The position numbers and the translations under genes are program-made. This document shows, piece by piece, positions 16,495 to 24,847 of a stretch of 64,000 bases of DNA. Where the stretch lies: assembly GCA_015059955.1 (NCBI GenBank), contig SUZK01000002.1, positions 186,001-250,000 of the forward strand. Reading direction: 5' to 3'. The stretch comes from Rikenellaceae bacterium. Lineage in GTDB: Bacteria > Bacteroidota > Bacteroidia > Bacteroidales > Rikenellaceae. Under the pieces are notes generated by a model. It had not been told where the DNA came from. It saw nothing but the letters and a program-made list of their open reading frames with translations, and searched no databases. Every line of letters starts with the position of its first letter. The stretch's first letter is position 1.

Positions 16495-17766
16495 TTACTC
16501 CTCATCCTTTGCTTCGTAGATTTTTGCTGTGCCCTCGAACGTAAGGGTATGCTTGGCCTCGTCAAACCATACCTCGGCCTTTATTCCGTTCTCGTCTACT
16601 GTTAATGAAGCCATAGTGGGGTAGACGCTCTCGTTATAGCCTGAGCCCTCCTCATTCACACTATAATACTTAGTATAGTAGGCGCTGATGGTGCCTGCCG
16701 CGAGAGTGTCCTTATCATCCCACGTATATGTGCCGTAGGGTAGTGTCATGTTATCGACAAGCTCGGTGTAGAGGTCGAAGGCGTAGTAGATGCCTCCAAC
16801 CTGCTCGAAGCCATACTCATCAAGCCCCTTATCACTTAAATATAGGTAGAAGTTGTCGGCCTGGCCAGGTGTGAACCTATCGCCATAGTATAGGGCATAG
16901 GCATGTTCTACCTTCAACTCTCGGTTCTCCATAGGTTTGGGGGTCACGTTGGCGATGATATGCTCACCCTTGAATGTAACGATATATGTTGTGCCCTCAA
17001 CGACGCCTGTGAATGTGGTTAGCTCCTCGGTAACAACGAGAGTGCCCGACTCAAACTTTAGTTTGGCAGATACCTCCGTGTCGTTTGTTGTGACATACTC
17101 CGAGTAGTCGGCCGAGAATGTCCACTCGGCATAGGTGTTGTTGGCGTCGTAGTGGTACTCGCCCGCGGGTAGTGGCATATACTCCTGCCACGGGCCATCG
17201 TACTTTGGTGCGTAGAGGTCGAGACGGAAGTATGTCGAGTTGGGCTGTACATAGCCGTTGGCGTCGAAGCCATTGTCGGACAACGAGATAAAGTAGTTGT
17301 CTACACCTGGTGAGTACTGGTCGGCATAGTATGCACCGCTTGAGTATGTGGCCTCAAAATGGGTCCCCTCTGGCTCTTCAACAACCTTTGCAGCCTGTTT
17401 AACGGCCACCTCAAAACTCTTATCTACATATGTTACAACAATCTTTGCCTCGCGTGCCTCGCCCTCGTTAGCGCCAATTTCGAAGCTACACTTCTCAAAA
17501 TCAGTGGTGTTGAGTGTTACCCACTCTGCATCACACTTCGCCTCAGGGGCTGGGGTATCTTCAGTGCGCGTCACCTCAACCATCTGGGCAGTGTAGTAGA
17601 TTACACCCTCGCCACCCTCGGCTGCAAACTTCATGGTTGCTTCCGATGTAAGTGTTAATTCGGGCGCATACGTTGGCTCAATATTGTCGGGAGCGGGTTT
17701 TTGCTCACATGCTGCAAATAGAAGTGGCAGAGCCACGGCCATAAATAGTTGATTCTTAATCTTCAT
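16495..17766 (-). CDS. BACON-domain surface lipoprotein, paralogue 3
   Basis: This 423-residue lipoprotein starts at MKIKNQ (17766). An upstream in-frame ATG at 17799 is rejected because it abuts the promoter box and would bury the signal peptide. The lipobox is LFAAC. A BACON domain (about 30-125, GGEGVIYYTAQM to VAVKQAAK) is followed by two of the modules of about 135 residues seen in paralogue 2 (YYADQYSPGVDNYF...SDNGFD; YYGDRFTPGQADNFYLYLSDKGLD). The C-terminal domain of paralogues 1 and 2 is missing, so the protein ends after the second module (FEGTAKIYEAKDEE). The gene stops about 42 bp before repeat copy A. Confidence 0.85.
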   Translation of the reverse strand: MKIKNQLFMAVALPLLFAACEQKPAPDNIEPTYAPELTLTSEATMKFAAEGGEGVIYYTAQMVEVTRTEDTPAPEAKCDAEWVTLNTTDFEKCSFEIGANEGEAREAKIVVTYVDKSFEVAVKQAAKVVEEPEGTHFEATYSSGAYYADQYSPGVDNYFISLSDNGFDANGYVQPNSTYFRLDLYAPKYDGPWQEYMPLPAGEYHYDANNTYAEWTFSADYSEYVTTNDTEVSAKLKFESGTLVVTEELTTFTGVVEGTTYIVTFKGEHIIANVTPKPMENRELKVEHAYALYYGDRFTPGQADNFYLYLSDKGLDEYGFEQVGGIYYAFDLYTELVDNMTLPYGTYTWDDKDTLAAGTISAYYTKYYSVNEEGSGYNESVYPTMASLTVDENGIKAEVWFDEAKHTLTFEGTAKIYEAKDEE

Positions 17767-17796
17767 ATCACCATCCTGATTTTTATTTTCGTTAAG

Positions 17797-17827
17797 CAAA
17801 TATATAAATTTTGATTTATTTCTCCAA
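17797..17827 (-). promoter_or_regulatory. Promoter of BACON paralogue 3
   Basis: On the minus strand TTG (17827-17825), a 20-bp spacer and TATATTTG (17804-17797). Its place supports the start at 17766. Confidence 0.65.
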
Positions 17828-17972
17828 ATTTATGAATAAAAGAATAAGGGTGAAGTAAAACTATATTTCTGAGCTATGCTTGACCATACACTGCTCATTT
17901 ACACCAAGTAAACTGCCTCTTTTAGGTTTTCGTGTGCCTACGACTACATCTCTCTATTCAACCTCAACAAAA

Positions 17973-18003
17973 TGGGGAGGCTAATTTGCTTTTAGCCTCC
18001 CCA
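17973..18003 (-). terminator. Terminator after the BIG2 lipoprotein gene
   Basis: A perfect 11-bp stem TGGGGAGGCTA/TAGCCTCCCCA is followed on the minus strand by TTTTGTTGAGG. Confidence 0.85.
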
Positions 18004-18026
18004 GGTGATACAATGTTATATGCTCG

Positions 18027-19349
18027 TTAGAATGCGAGGATAGCACGAGCGGTGTAGAATGCAGCGCTGTCGCTCTTGAAGCCTTTAGGCATCTGGCCAT
18101 TCATAGGCATCATCAACCCTGCAAACTCCCAGTCGAACTCGGTGCTCGACCAATAGAACATCATTACAGGGATTTGTGCGCCAATCTGCCATGCACCCTC
18201 AATCTGCTCAAGCTTCTTGTTTACCTGCTTCTTATTTTCGATGGTAATACCCTGGTCGCGGATATCCCAGATATTCTGGTCGTAGTTGCCCGACACGAGC
18301 AGCGAGTACTCCTTAGATGAGCCTAAGTACCAGTCGCTACTTGTCGCTGGCGCTGGGACCTTTGTGCGGTACTCAACAACATAGTTAACGGCCTCTACCT
18401 GCCATGCAGCGTTCTCTTCTGCAGCGTTGAAGGCCTCGATAGCCTTGGTGTTATGGTAGCCCATAGGACGGTTGAGGTTATCGCCAAGTTCAAATCCTGA
18501 GGTGATAGTCTCATACTCGGTGTTAAGCTCTACCCAGCGGCCCACCGTGTCGTTATACTCCTGGTAGTTTGGCTGCCAGCCAATCTCGATTTTTTCATCG
18601 AGGGCTACGACAAGACCATGTGTGCAGTATGGGTGGTCAGCCTTGAGTGCTGGGTCGGTAGCTGTGATATCGCCAACGTAGAATACTACGCCAATAGGTG
18701 TACGTGTAGGGTCGAGCGATTGTGACCATGAACCATCTGAGTAGTAGAAGTCACCCACTGCGAGAGGTGCTGCTGTGACGGTAACTACGCACTCATCCGT
18801 AAAGTTGCCTGCCTTGGCGGTGATGGTTGCCTCGCCAGGACGTAGTGCTGTGAGGTTACCCGCGCCATTAACCTTAACAATCTCAGGTGCGGATGATGTC
18901 CACAATATTGATTTGTTGTCGGCATCCTCAGGGGTGATTGTCGCCGAGAGTGTAAATGCGCCACCCTCCTCCATCTCAAGCTCATGGTAGTTTAGCGTGA
19001 TAGACTCTACGGGGGTGCCTACGACTGTAACGGTGCAGTTGCCGGTCTTGTCGCCCGCCTTAGCCATAACGATGGCTGTGCCTGGTGCAATACCCTTAAT
19101 GTTGCCATCGGCAACGGTAACAATATCGCTATTTGTCGATATCCACTCGATGGTGTACTCTGCGTCGGCGGGATACACCTCAACGCTCAAACTCTCTTCG
19201 CCATCAACAGTTAGTTCGCACGATGCGGGGGTAACTACGACACTCTCAACTGCGATTGGCTCTTCGGGTGTTTCGATAGGCTTTTGCTCCTTATCGCACG
19301 CCACAAATAAAATACTGCAAAAGGCAAATAGTAATGCAAATCTTTTCAT
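18027..19349 (-). CDS. Lipoprotein with two BIG2 Ig-like domains and a DUF1566-like C-terminus
   Basis: This 440-residue lipoprotein is taken from MKRFALL (19349), which gives a standard signal peptide with lipobox LFVAC; an in-frame ATG three codons earlier is less likely. Two bacterial Ig-like (BIG2) domains follow at about 35-110 and 112-195 (VTPASCELTVDGEE, WISTNSDIVTV; ITLNYHELEMEEGG, WTSSAPEIVKV). The C-terminal half (about 200-440) has VGDFYYSDGSWSQ, GVVFYVGDI, YWSSTEFDWEFAG and ends ARAILAF, typical of DUF1566/FISUMP-like secreted domains. It is probably a surface adhesin or binding protein; no catalytic motif is seen. It sits inside the BACON array but is not homologous to it. Confidence 0.85.
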   Translation of the reverse strand: MKRFALLFAFCSILFVACDKEQKPIETPEEPIAVESVVVTPASCELTVDGEESLSVEVYPADAEYTIEWISTNSDIVTVADGNIKGIAPGTAIVMAKAGDKTGNCTVTVVGTPVESITLNYHELEMEEGGAFTLSATITPEDADNKSILWTSSAPEIVKVNGAGNLTALRPGEATITAKAGNFTDECVVTVTAAPLAVGDFYYSDGSWSQSLDPTRTPIGVVFYVGDITATDPALKADHPYCTHGLVVALDEKIEIGWQPNYQEYNDTVGRWVELNTEYETITSGFELGDNLNRPMGYHNTKAIEAFNAAEENAAWQVEAVNYVVEYRTKVPAPATSSDWYLGSSKEYSLLVSGNYDQNIWDIRDQGITIENKKQVNKKLEQIEGAWQIGAQIPVMMFYWSSTEFDWEFAGLMMPMNGQMPKGFKSDSAAFYTARAILAF

Positions 19350-19389
19350 AGGACACAATATATTAATTAGGGGTTATTTAATTCTTTTG

Positions 19390-19419
19390 CAAAATTAAGA
19401 AAATTATTTCAAAATTCAA
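19390..19419 (-). promoter_or_regulatory. Promoter of the BIG2 lipoprotein
   Basis: On the minus strand TTG (19419-19417), a 19-bp spacer and TAATTTTG (19397-19390). Confidence 0.7.
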
Positions 19420-19540
19420 AACAAATCGGTCAATTTCTATTACGAAAAAGCTGTTTGATGCGGCTCATCAAGAAGCTAAAGAGTCGCTCATAAATCTTCT
19501 GCTCCCATGTATATACCTAATTATAAACTATCATAAAAGA

Positions 19541-19592
19541 ACAAAACCCCAATGGAGAGATTCTTCCTTTGGGATTTTGTTTGCGATGGGCT
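19541..19592 (-). terminator. Terminator separated from BACON paralogue 4 by repeat copy B
   Basis: AACAAAACCCCAA pairs with TTTGGGATTTTGTT (near-perfect, plus CC/GG inside). The upstream minus-strand gene stops at 19806, so the 190-bp element lies between the stop codon and its terminator. 19420-19540 shows nothing else I can name. Confidence 0.65.
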
Positions 19593-19617
19593 AACGAAGC
19601 CCACTTCGATTACTTAG

Positions 19618-19807
19618 AATCTGTTTTGAATTTTATTAAACAAGTTAATTTGTGATTACTAAGAGTAGTTTCGGCTTCTTTGAGACTCTTTTCGGCATCT
19701 ATCCATTTTGGGAATTTGAAAATAGCTCGCTATTCCCTGCATCCCCAAAATGAATATCTGCTCAAAAATAGTCCTCAAATAATCTCGAAATAAAATTCAA
19801 ACAGATT
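19618..19807 (+). mobile_element. 190-bp MITE-like element with terminal inverted repeats, copy B
   Basis: The ends AATCTGTTTTGAATTTTAT (19618-19636) and ATAAAATTCAAACAGATT (19790-19807) are inverted repeats differing by one T. The orientation is opposite to copy A. An inner hairpin CATTTTGGG/CCCAAAATG replaces the shorter CATTTG/CAAATG of copy A, so pairing is conserved. Two bases of the stop codon of the gene at 19806-22325 lie in the element end. Confidence 0.75.
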
Positions 19808-22325
19808 ACTCAAGGCCGCCTGTGTAGGTAGCAGTAATTTTATCGTCGTTGATACTTACGCGATATACAATAGTGTAGCTGCCACCTCCATTATCTATAA
19901 CCTCAATGGTATCACCATCAACAAATGATGTAGTGCCACCAAATAGGCCATACTGTGATGTTGCGTGACCAGCAAGCAGAATGTCCTCGCTCTTGTTATC
20001 GCCCGCAAGGTTAAACTTGCCGGCTGTAATTCCATTGCGGAAGTTGGTCATGATGTATATAGACTCATTGTTTACGCGGGCATATACGGTATTATCCTGA
20101 TATGCGAGTAGCATGAGCTTAACATCGCGACCATCCCACTGCTCGCCACCATCGCCAGGATTCTCAGGCTCCTCGCCACCACCATTAGGGTCAGCCTCGG
20201 TAGTGAACGTTGCAGTACCAGCGTCAGATGCTGTGTTAACAGTTGCGTCGGCAGGGTTAGCAACAACCGATACGCTGTAAGTAGTTGAGTACTCAAGGTC
20301 GTTCAAAACGATGTAGGCAGTCTCTACGGTGCTGATATATGTGCCGTTGAGCGATACTGAGTAATCCTTAGCACCTGCTACGGCCTGCCAGCTGATTGTT
20401 GCTGCGTTACCCGATACAAGACCCGATACTGAAGGTGTAGCAAGCTTTGTAGGCTCGCCTGGAGTGTTGCCGCCCTCACCAATAGGACCATTGTATACTA
20501 CAACAAGCTCATCACCAGAGTCCATGAAGAGGTTTAGTGTGATGCCTACATTTGCACCATCGTTGGTTACAACCATCGTTGAGTTTATCTGTGGCTTATA
20601 CTTGATGCCATCCATCTTGAAGTTATCGACGAAGAAGTAACCCTCAGAACCAGAGAAGCTCTTCATAGGAGCATATGAGAAGCTACCTGCGTTGATAGTT
20701 GTTGCAGTAGACTGATAGTCGTTTACAATGAGGTCGAATGTTACACTCTCGTTTGCACCCTTGAATGTGTACCAACCATATGAGCTGTTGAAGACACCCT
20801 CTGCAAGTGAGGTTATCACGATATCTGAACCACCGACATCCTCCTTCTCGTTGAGCTTGCCGTTGTATGCAATAACATACTTAACGCCATCACGGCCATC
20901 AAGTATAAGCTGAATAGCATACTCCTCACCCTCAACAGCTACCTTAGCCGAACCAGAGTCAACAGCTACTGATGTGCCATTAACAGTGAACGAACGTGTT
21001 GTAAACTCATTCTCGAAGTCGTTGTAGCCAAACATTGTGGTAGAGGTCCAAGTGTAGTCGCCAGCGGTGAGTGTATACTCCGCAGCGTACTGGGCTGGGA
21101 AGTGAACATCCACTGAGAAGCCCTCGCCAACAACCTGGTACTTGTTGCCATAGTTTGATGCGCCGCCCCACAACCACTTATCGGCGGTGTGTGTAGCCTC
21201 CAATGGCTCGTCTGGGTCTTGACCTGGGTCTGGCTCCTCATTACCGTCGAAGCGGAGGTTGCCCTCGAATACTACGTTGTGGATAGTGCCATTCTCCATC
21301 ATAATCTTAGCCTCAATCTTGCCGTCGCTGACGGTTACTGTACCCTGCTTGTAGAGTGAATAGGTAGGAACACCATCAACAATCTTGATGTGGGCACCAT
21401 AGTCGCCAAGGCCGAAGGTGCCAGCGTTAGAGGTATCCGATGCTGTGTACTTACCGTTAGGGAGCGTGAAGTTGTTGTTCTGAGCGCTATCAGCTGCGAA
21501 GATGTCTAACATGTAGTACTCGCCATTCTGCTTGAAGTTGCCATTCTCGTTGAGACCATTGTCCGAGAGAAATACCTGATAGTTGTATGCTGCAGAGTAC
21601 TGAGTGCCGTAGTAGAACACCTCGTATACTGTTGCTGTGAAGTTAACCTCATCATCAGGCTCCTGGCCCTGCTCCTTGGCTGCCTGCTTAACCTTTACCT
21701 CGAACGAGAGGTCGCCATAAGTAGCGGTAATCTTACCCTCGCGTGGCTCGTAGAGAGTGTTGCCTTCTACGATGTAAGCAATCTTCTCACCTGCGGTAAC
21801 AGTAATCCACTCTACATCAGCCTCGGCCTCAACCTCAGTGCCCTCGATAGGGTTAATAATCTCGTATTCAATTTCACCCTTGCCGCCATCAGCCGTGAAC
21901 TCAACCTCAGCAGCAGATGTGCGCTTAAACTGAGTAGTCTCCTCGGTTGCAGCGATGGTAGTCATCTTAATCTCCTTCTTATCAACAGCCTTAGAGTTCT
22001 TTACAACAGCCACAATGGTGTACTCTGTGCCATCCTTAAGCTCTGTTGCCTTGCACTCTACGCTCCTGTTGGCCTCAATCTTTGTACCGTTAGCCAATAC
22101 CTCCGAAGCAGTAGGTGTAGCCTCCGAAGCCTCAATAGCGAGCCATGCTACGTCAGTAGCCTCGGTTGTGGCGATTGTGAACGATAGGGTGAACTCTGTT
22201 GCCTCACCAGCTGTTAGCTCGATGGTGGGGTTCTTAACCTCATCGACAGGTGTGTTCTCCTCTTCGCACGCTACCATAAGCATTGGCAACGCCAGAAGAA
22301 GATAAAATAAGTTTTTGATTCTCAT
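19806..22325 (-). CDS. BACON/FN3-domain surface lipoprotein, paralogue 4
   Basis: This 839-residue lipoprotein has lipobox LMVAC (Cys20). An N-terminal FN3-like domain (about 32-128) is followed by a BACON domain (about 138-218, GGKGEIEYEIINP, ADVEWITV, SFEVKVKQAAK). One diverged copy of the array module follows (about 228-355, YYGTQYSAAYNYQVFLSDNGLNENG, LPNGKYT). Two further beta domains cover about 370-620. A second FN3 domain (about 632-725, ATISWQAVAGAKDYSV) is followed by a Gly/Glu-rich linker and a final beta domain (about 745-839). The protein ends GGLE, with the stop codon overlapping the end of repeat copy B, so the C-terminus may have been cut or reset by the insertion. Its role is unknown, probably glycan or host-surface binding. 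Confidence 0.85.
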   Translation of the reverse strand: MRIKNLFYLLLALPMLMVACEEENTPVDEVKNPTIELTAGEATEFTLSFTIATTEATDVAWLAIEASEATPTASEVLANGTKIEANRSVECKATELKDGTEYTIVAVVKNSKAVDKKEIKMTTIAATEETTQFKRTSAAEVEFTADGGKGEIEYEIINPIEGTEVEAEADVEWITVTAGEKIAYIVEGNTLYEPREGKITATYGDLSFEVKVKQAAKEQGQEPDDEVNFTATVYEVFYYGTQYSAAYNYQVFLSDNGLNENGNFKQNGEYYMLDIFAADSAQNNNFTLPNGKYTASDTSNAGTFGLGDYGAHIKIVDGVPTYSLYKQGTVTVSDGKIEAKIMMENGTIHNVVFEGNLRFDGNEEPDPGQDPDEPLEATHTADKWLWGGASNYGNKYQVVGEGFSVDVHFPAQYAAEYTLTAGDYTWTSTTMFGYNDFENEFTTRSFTVNGTSVAVDSGSAKVAVEGEEYAIQLILDGRDGVKYVIAYNGKLNEKEDVGGSDIVITSLAEGVFNSSYGWYTFKGANESVTFDLIVNDYQSTATTINAGSFSYAPMKSFSGSEGYFFVDNFKMDGIKYKPQINSTMVVTNDGANVGITLNLFMDSGDELVVVYNGPIGEGGNTPGEPTKLATPSVSGLVSGNAATISWQAVAGAKDYSVSLNGTYISTVETAYIVLNDLEYSTTYSVSVVANPADATVNTASDAGTATFTTEADPNGGGEEPENPGDGGEQWDGRDVKLMLLAYQDNTVYARVNNESIYIMTNFRNGITAGKFNLAGDNKSEDILLAGHATSQYGLFGGTTSFVDGDTIEVIDNGGGSYTIVYRVSINDDKITATYTGGLE

Positions 22326-22380
22326 GATTTTATAGGTTTTAATATTTGGAATTTGTACGTTACCTAACTATATTTGGTCA

Positions 22381-22410
22381 CAAATATACGACTTTTTTCT
22401 GAAATAACAA
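22381..22410 (-). promoter_or_regulatory. Promoter of BACON paralogue 4
   Basis: On the minus strand TTG (22410-22408), a 19-bp spacer and TATATTTG (22388-22381). Confidence 0.75.
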
Positions 22411-22444
22411 ACTGTTGCGTGTGAGGAGAATTTCTTGTTGCGAG

Positions 22445-22524
22445 TGGGGATGATGGGGATAACCGCAAGTGGGGTTTGCTTTGGGGATATTGGGGATGCT
22501 GGGGAATAGCTCCTACCCCCCCCC
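22445..22524 (+). repeat. Six GGGG tracts ending in a C9 run
   Basis: The plus strand carries six GGGG tracts within about 62 bp, followed by nine C at 22516-22524. The ends GTTGCGAGTGGGG and CCCCCACCTGCAAC are inverted repeats. This could form a G-quadruplex or a hairpin. It lies in the non-coding gap 22326-22650. Confidence 0.55.
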
Positions 22525-22536
22525 ACCTGCAACCTC

Positions 22537-22606
22537 AATTTGTTGTCAGAGTGGTATTGATACGATTTTTGATTAGAAGGTCGTAGCTGTGGCCTCCTAA
22601 CAAATT
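22537..22606 (+). repeat. Shortened copy of the 127-bp repeat
   Basis: It starts AATTTGTTGTCAGAGTGGT, the same as the end of copy 3 at 63874, and closes with CCTAACAAATT. The middle has been lost or replaced, giving about 70 bp. Confidence 0.6.
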
Positions 22607-22637
22607 GGGGATGGCTAAAATGCTTTTTAGTCACCCC
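22607..22637 (-). terminator. Terminator after the S9 peptidase gene
   Basis: GGGGATGGCTAAAA pairs with TTTTAGTCACCCC, allowing one bulge. It directly abuts the shortened repeat; the T tract is weak. Confidence 0.55.
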
Positions 22638-22650
22638 CTATAATCGAAAA

Positions 22651-24786
22651 TTATTTGAGGTATTTGTTCAGCCAACCGAAGAACTCGCGATTCCACACGA
22701 TGTTGTTCTGTGGCTGGAATACCTGGTGTGCCTCATTCTCGAACGATACCAGGCGAGCGTCGATACCCTGTACGCGTGCTGCGGTGAATGCCTCAAGCGA
22801 CTGGCTGTAAGGTATACGATAGTCCTTCTCGCCAGTGATGATCATAATTGGCGAATCCCACTTATGCACGAACTTGTGTGGCGAGTTGGCATACGAGCGC
22901 TGTGCCACGGCGTTGTCCTTCTCCCAGTATGCACCACCGTAGTCGTTCGTCACAAAGAAGAGCTCCTCGGTGTGGCCATACATAGACTCAAAGTTGAAGA
23001 TGCCGCAGTGTGCGATAAATGCCTTGAAGCGACCCTCGTGGTTACCTGCGAGGAAGTATGTCGAGTAGCCACCATACGAAGCGCCTACGCAGCCACGACG
23101 ATCCTTGTCGACGAATGGCTCCTTAGATACCTCGTCGATAGCGCGGAGGTAGTCCTGGATGTTAAGACCTGAGTAGTCACCCGATATCTGGTCTGTCCAC
23201 TCCTGGCCGAACGATGGGCAGCCACGACGGTTAGGTGCTACGATGATGTAGCCCTCGGCAGCCATAAGCTGGAAGTTCCAGCGGTAGCTCCAGAACTGCG
23301 ATACGGTGCTCTGTGGACCACCCTGGCAGTAGAGAAGTGTTGGGTACTTCTTTGTCTCGTCGAAGTGTGGGGGATAGATAACCCATACGAGCATCTTCTT
23401 GCCGTCGACAGTCTCTATCCAGCGCTCCTCAACCTTGCCGAAGTCCATGTTGTCGTAGATCTCGCGGTTTACGTCGGTGAGCTGTTTGAGCTCACCTGTT
23501 TCGAGGTTAACGTCGTATAGCTCTACGGCCTTCGACATGGTGTTCATGTTGGCTATGAGCTTGCCATTAGCGAAGGTGAACGAGTTGATGTCGTGGTTCC
23601 CCTTGGTGATATCTCGCTTGTTACCCGCAAGGTCGATGTGTGCCACCTGGTGTGTGCCGCGCCATGGCAGTACAAAGTACATGGCGTCGTTGCCATCCCA
23701 TGCTACCTCTGTTACGCAGTAGTCCTGACCACGTGTGATATATGTGCACTCGTCGGTGTTAAGGTCGTAAACCCAAAGACGCTGTTGGTCGGCCTCGTTG
23801 CCTGGACGACGCTGCGAGCGGAAGGCAATCTTGGTGCCGTCGGGCGAGAATACGGGGTACTTGTCGTAGCCCACGAATGGCTCATCACCCTTGGCTGCTG
23901 CCTCCTTCGAGAGGTTGCGTGTAGCCTTCGATGCGAAGTCGTAGAGGAAGATGTCCGAGTCGGTGGATAGTGCATACTCGGTGCCTGTCAATGGCTTGCA
24001 GGTGTATGCAAGCTTCGAGCCGTCGGGCGATAGACGTATCTCAGCATTGTCGAAGTATGGCGCTAATGGTGCGTCGTATGCCTTGTCGGCACCTATGATG
24101 TCCACGCCCTCGGCAATCTTGCCATCCTTGTAGTCGGCTGCAAAGATGTGCAAGTATGAGCCATCATCCCAGTAGTCCCAGTGGCGTACCATAAGGTCGT
24201 CATAGATACGCGCCTTCGACTTGTCCATGTCTTCATACTTGTTTGAGCCCTTGAGCTTTGCCACCTCCACGCGCTGAACATAGAAGGCATGGTCGCCAGC
24301 GATGCCGAAGCCCTCGACATCCTTCGCGAAGTTGGTTAGTTGACGCACGTTCTCACCCTTGTAGTTCATCGCCCAAACCTGTGATGAGCCAGAGCGGTTC
24401 GAGAGGAATGCGATGTTCTCGTTGTCGAGCCACTGTGGTGAGTGGTTGTTCGAGGTGTTGTAGGTTATGCGCTGCTCCTTGCCCGATGCCATATCGCGCA
24501 TCCATAGGAAGGTTATGCCGCGGTTCTCCTCAAGGTTGTACTGTGTCACGGTGTAGATGAGCTTTGTGCCGTCGGGTGATAGCGCCTGGCTACCTATACG
24601 GCTCATCTTCCACATCACCTCGGGGGTGAACTTACGCGCCGCCTTCTCGGCGTCGGTGAGGGCGTTGTTGATGACCAATGGTGTGGGGGCAGGTGCTGCC
24701 TCCTCCTGGCTCTTCTCAAGTGGCTTGTCGCCGCCACAGCTTGCAAGAAGCGCTGCAAATGTCATGATAAAGAGTGTTTTTTTCAT
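22651..24786 (-). CDS. S9-family prolyl oligopeptidase-type peptidase, lipoprotein
   Basis: This 711-residue protein has lipobox LLASC (Cys17), so it is membrane-anchored and periplasmic or surface-exposed. A beta-propeller region (about 45-430) carries WD40-like repeats such as LSPDGSKLAYT and FSPDGTKIAFRS. The C-terminal alpha/beta-hydrolase domain has the nucleophile in GASYGGY, the Asp in TGEKDYRIP and the His in NEAHQVF. Family S9 enzymes (DPP4/acylaminoacyl peptidase type) remove N-terminal dipeptides or cleave short peptides, which fits peptide feeding in Bacteroidales. The gene is monocistronic. It is divergent from the NUDIX gene, with about 60 bp between the start codons. Confidence 0.93.
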   Translation of the reverse strand: MKKTLFIMTFAALLASCGGDKPLEKSQEEAAPAPTPLVINNALTDAEKAARKFTPEVMWKMSRIGSQALSPDGTKLIYTVTQYNLEENRGITFLWMRDMASGKEQRITYNTSNNHSPQWLDNENIAFLSNRSGSSQVWAMNYKGENVRQLTNFAKDVEGFGIAGDHAFYVQRVEVAKLKGSNKYEDMDKSKARIYDDLMVRHWDYWDDGSYLHIFAADYKDGKIAEGVDIIGADKAYDAPLAPYFDNAEIRLSPDGSKLAYTCKPLTGTEYALSTDSDIFLYDFASKATRNLSKEAAAKGDEPFVGYDKYPVFSPDGTKIAFRSQRRPGNEADQQRLWVYDLNTDECTYITRGQDYCVTEVAWDGNDAMYFVLPWRGTHQVAHIDLAGNKRDITKGNHDINSFTFANGKLIANMNTMSKAVELYDVNLETGELKQLTDVNREIYDNMDFGKVEERWIETVDGKKMLVWVIYPPHFDETKKYPTLLYCQGGPQSTVSQFWSYRWNFQLMAAEGYIIVAPNRRGCPSFGQEWTDQISGDYSGLNIQDYLRAIDEVSKEPFVDKDRRGCVGASYGGYSTYFLAGNHEGRFKAFIAHCGIFNFESMYGHTEELFFVTNDYGGAYWEKDNAVAQRSYANSPHKFVHKWDSPIMIITGEKDYRIPYSQSLEAFTAARVQGIDARLVSFENEAHQVFQPQNNIVWNREFFGWLNKYLK

Positions 24787-24807
24787 AGATAAGTTTTATA
24801 GTTTTAG

Positions 24808-24836
24808 TTTGTTGTTGTCGCTTTTTTGTATATTTG
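24808..24836 (+). promoter_or_regulatory. Promoter of the NUDIX-porX-tsaE transcript
   Basis: TTTG (24808-24811), a 17-bp spacer (slightly short) and TATATTTG (24829-24836), 11 nt before the NUDIX start codon. Confidence 0.6.
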
Positions 24837-24847
24837 CATCTGCAATT

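Noticed and set aside
17767..17799. Upstream start for BACON paralogue 3
   Set aside because: The ATG at 17799 abuts the -7 box and would place 11 residues before the signal peptide.
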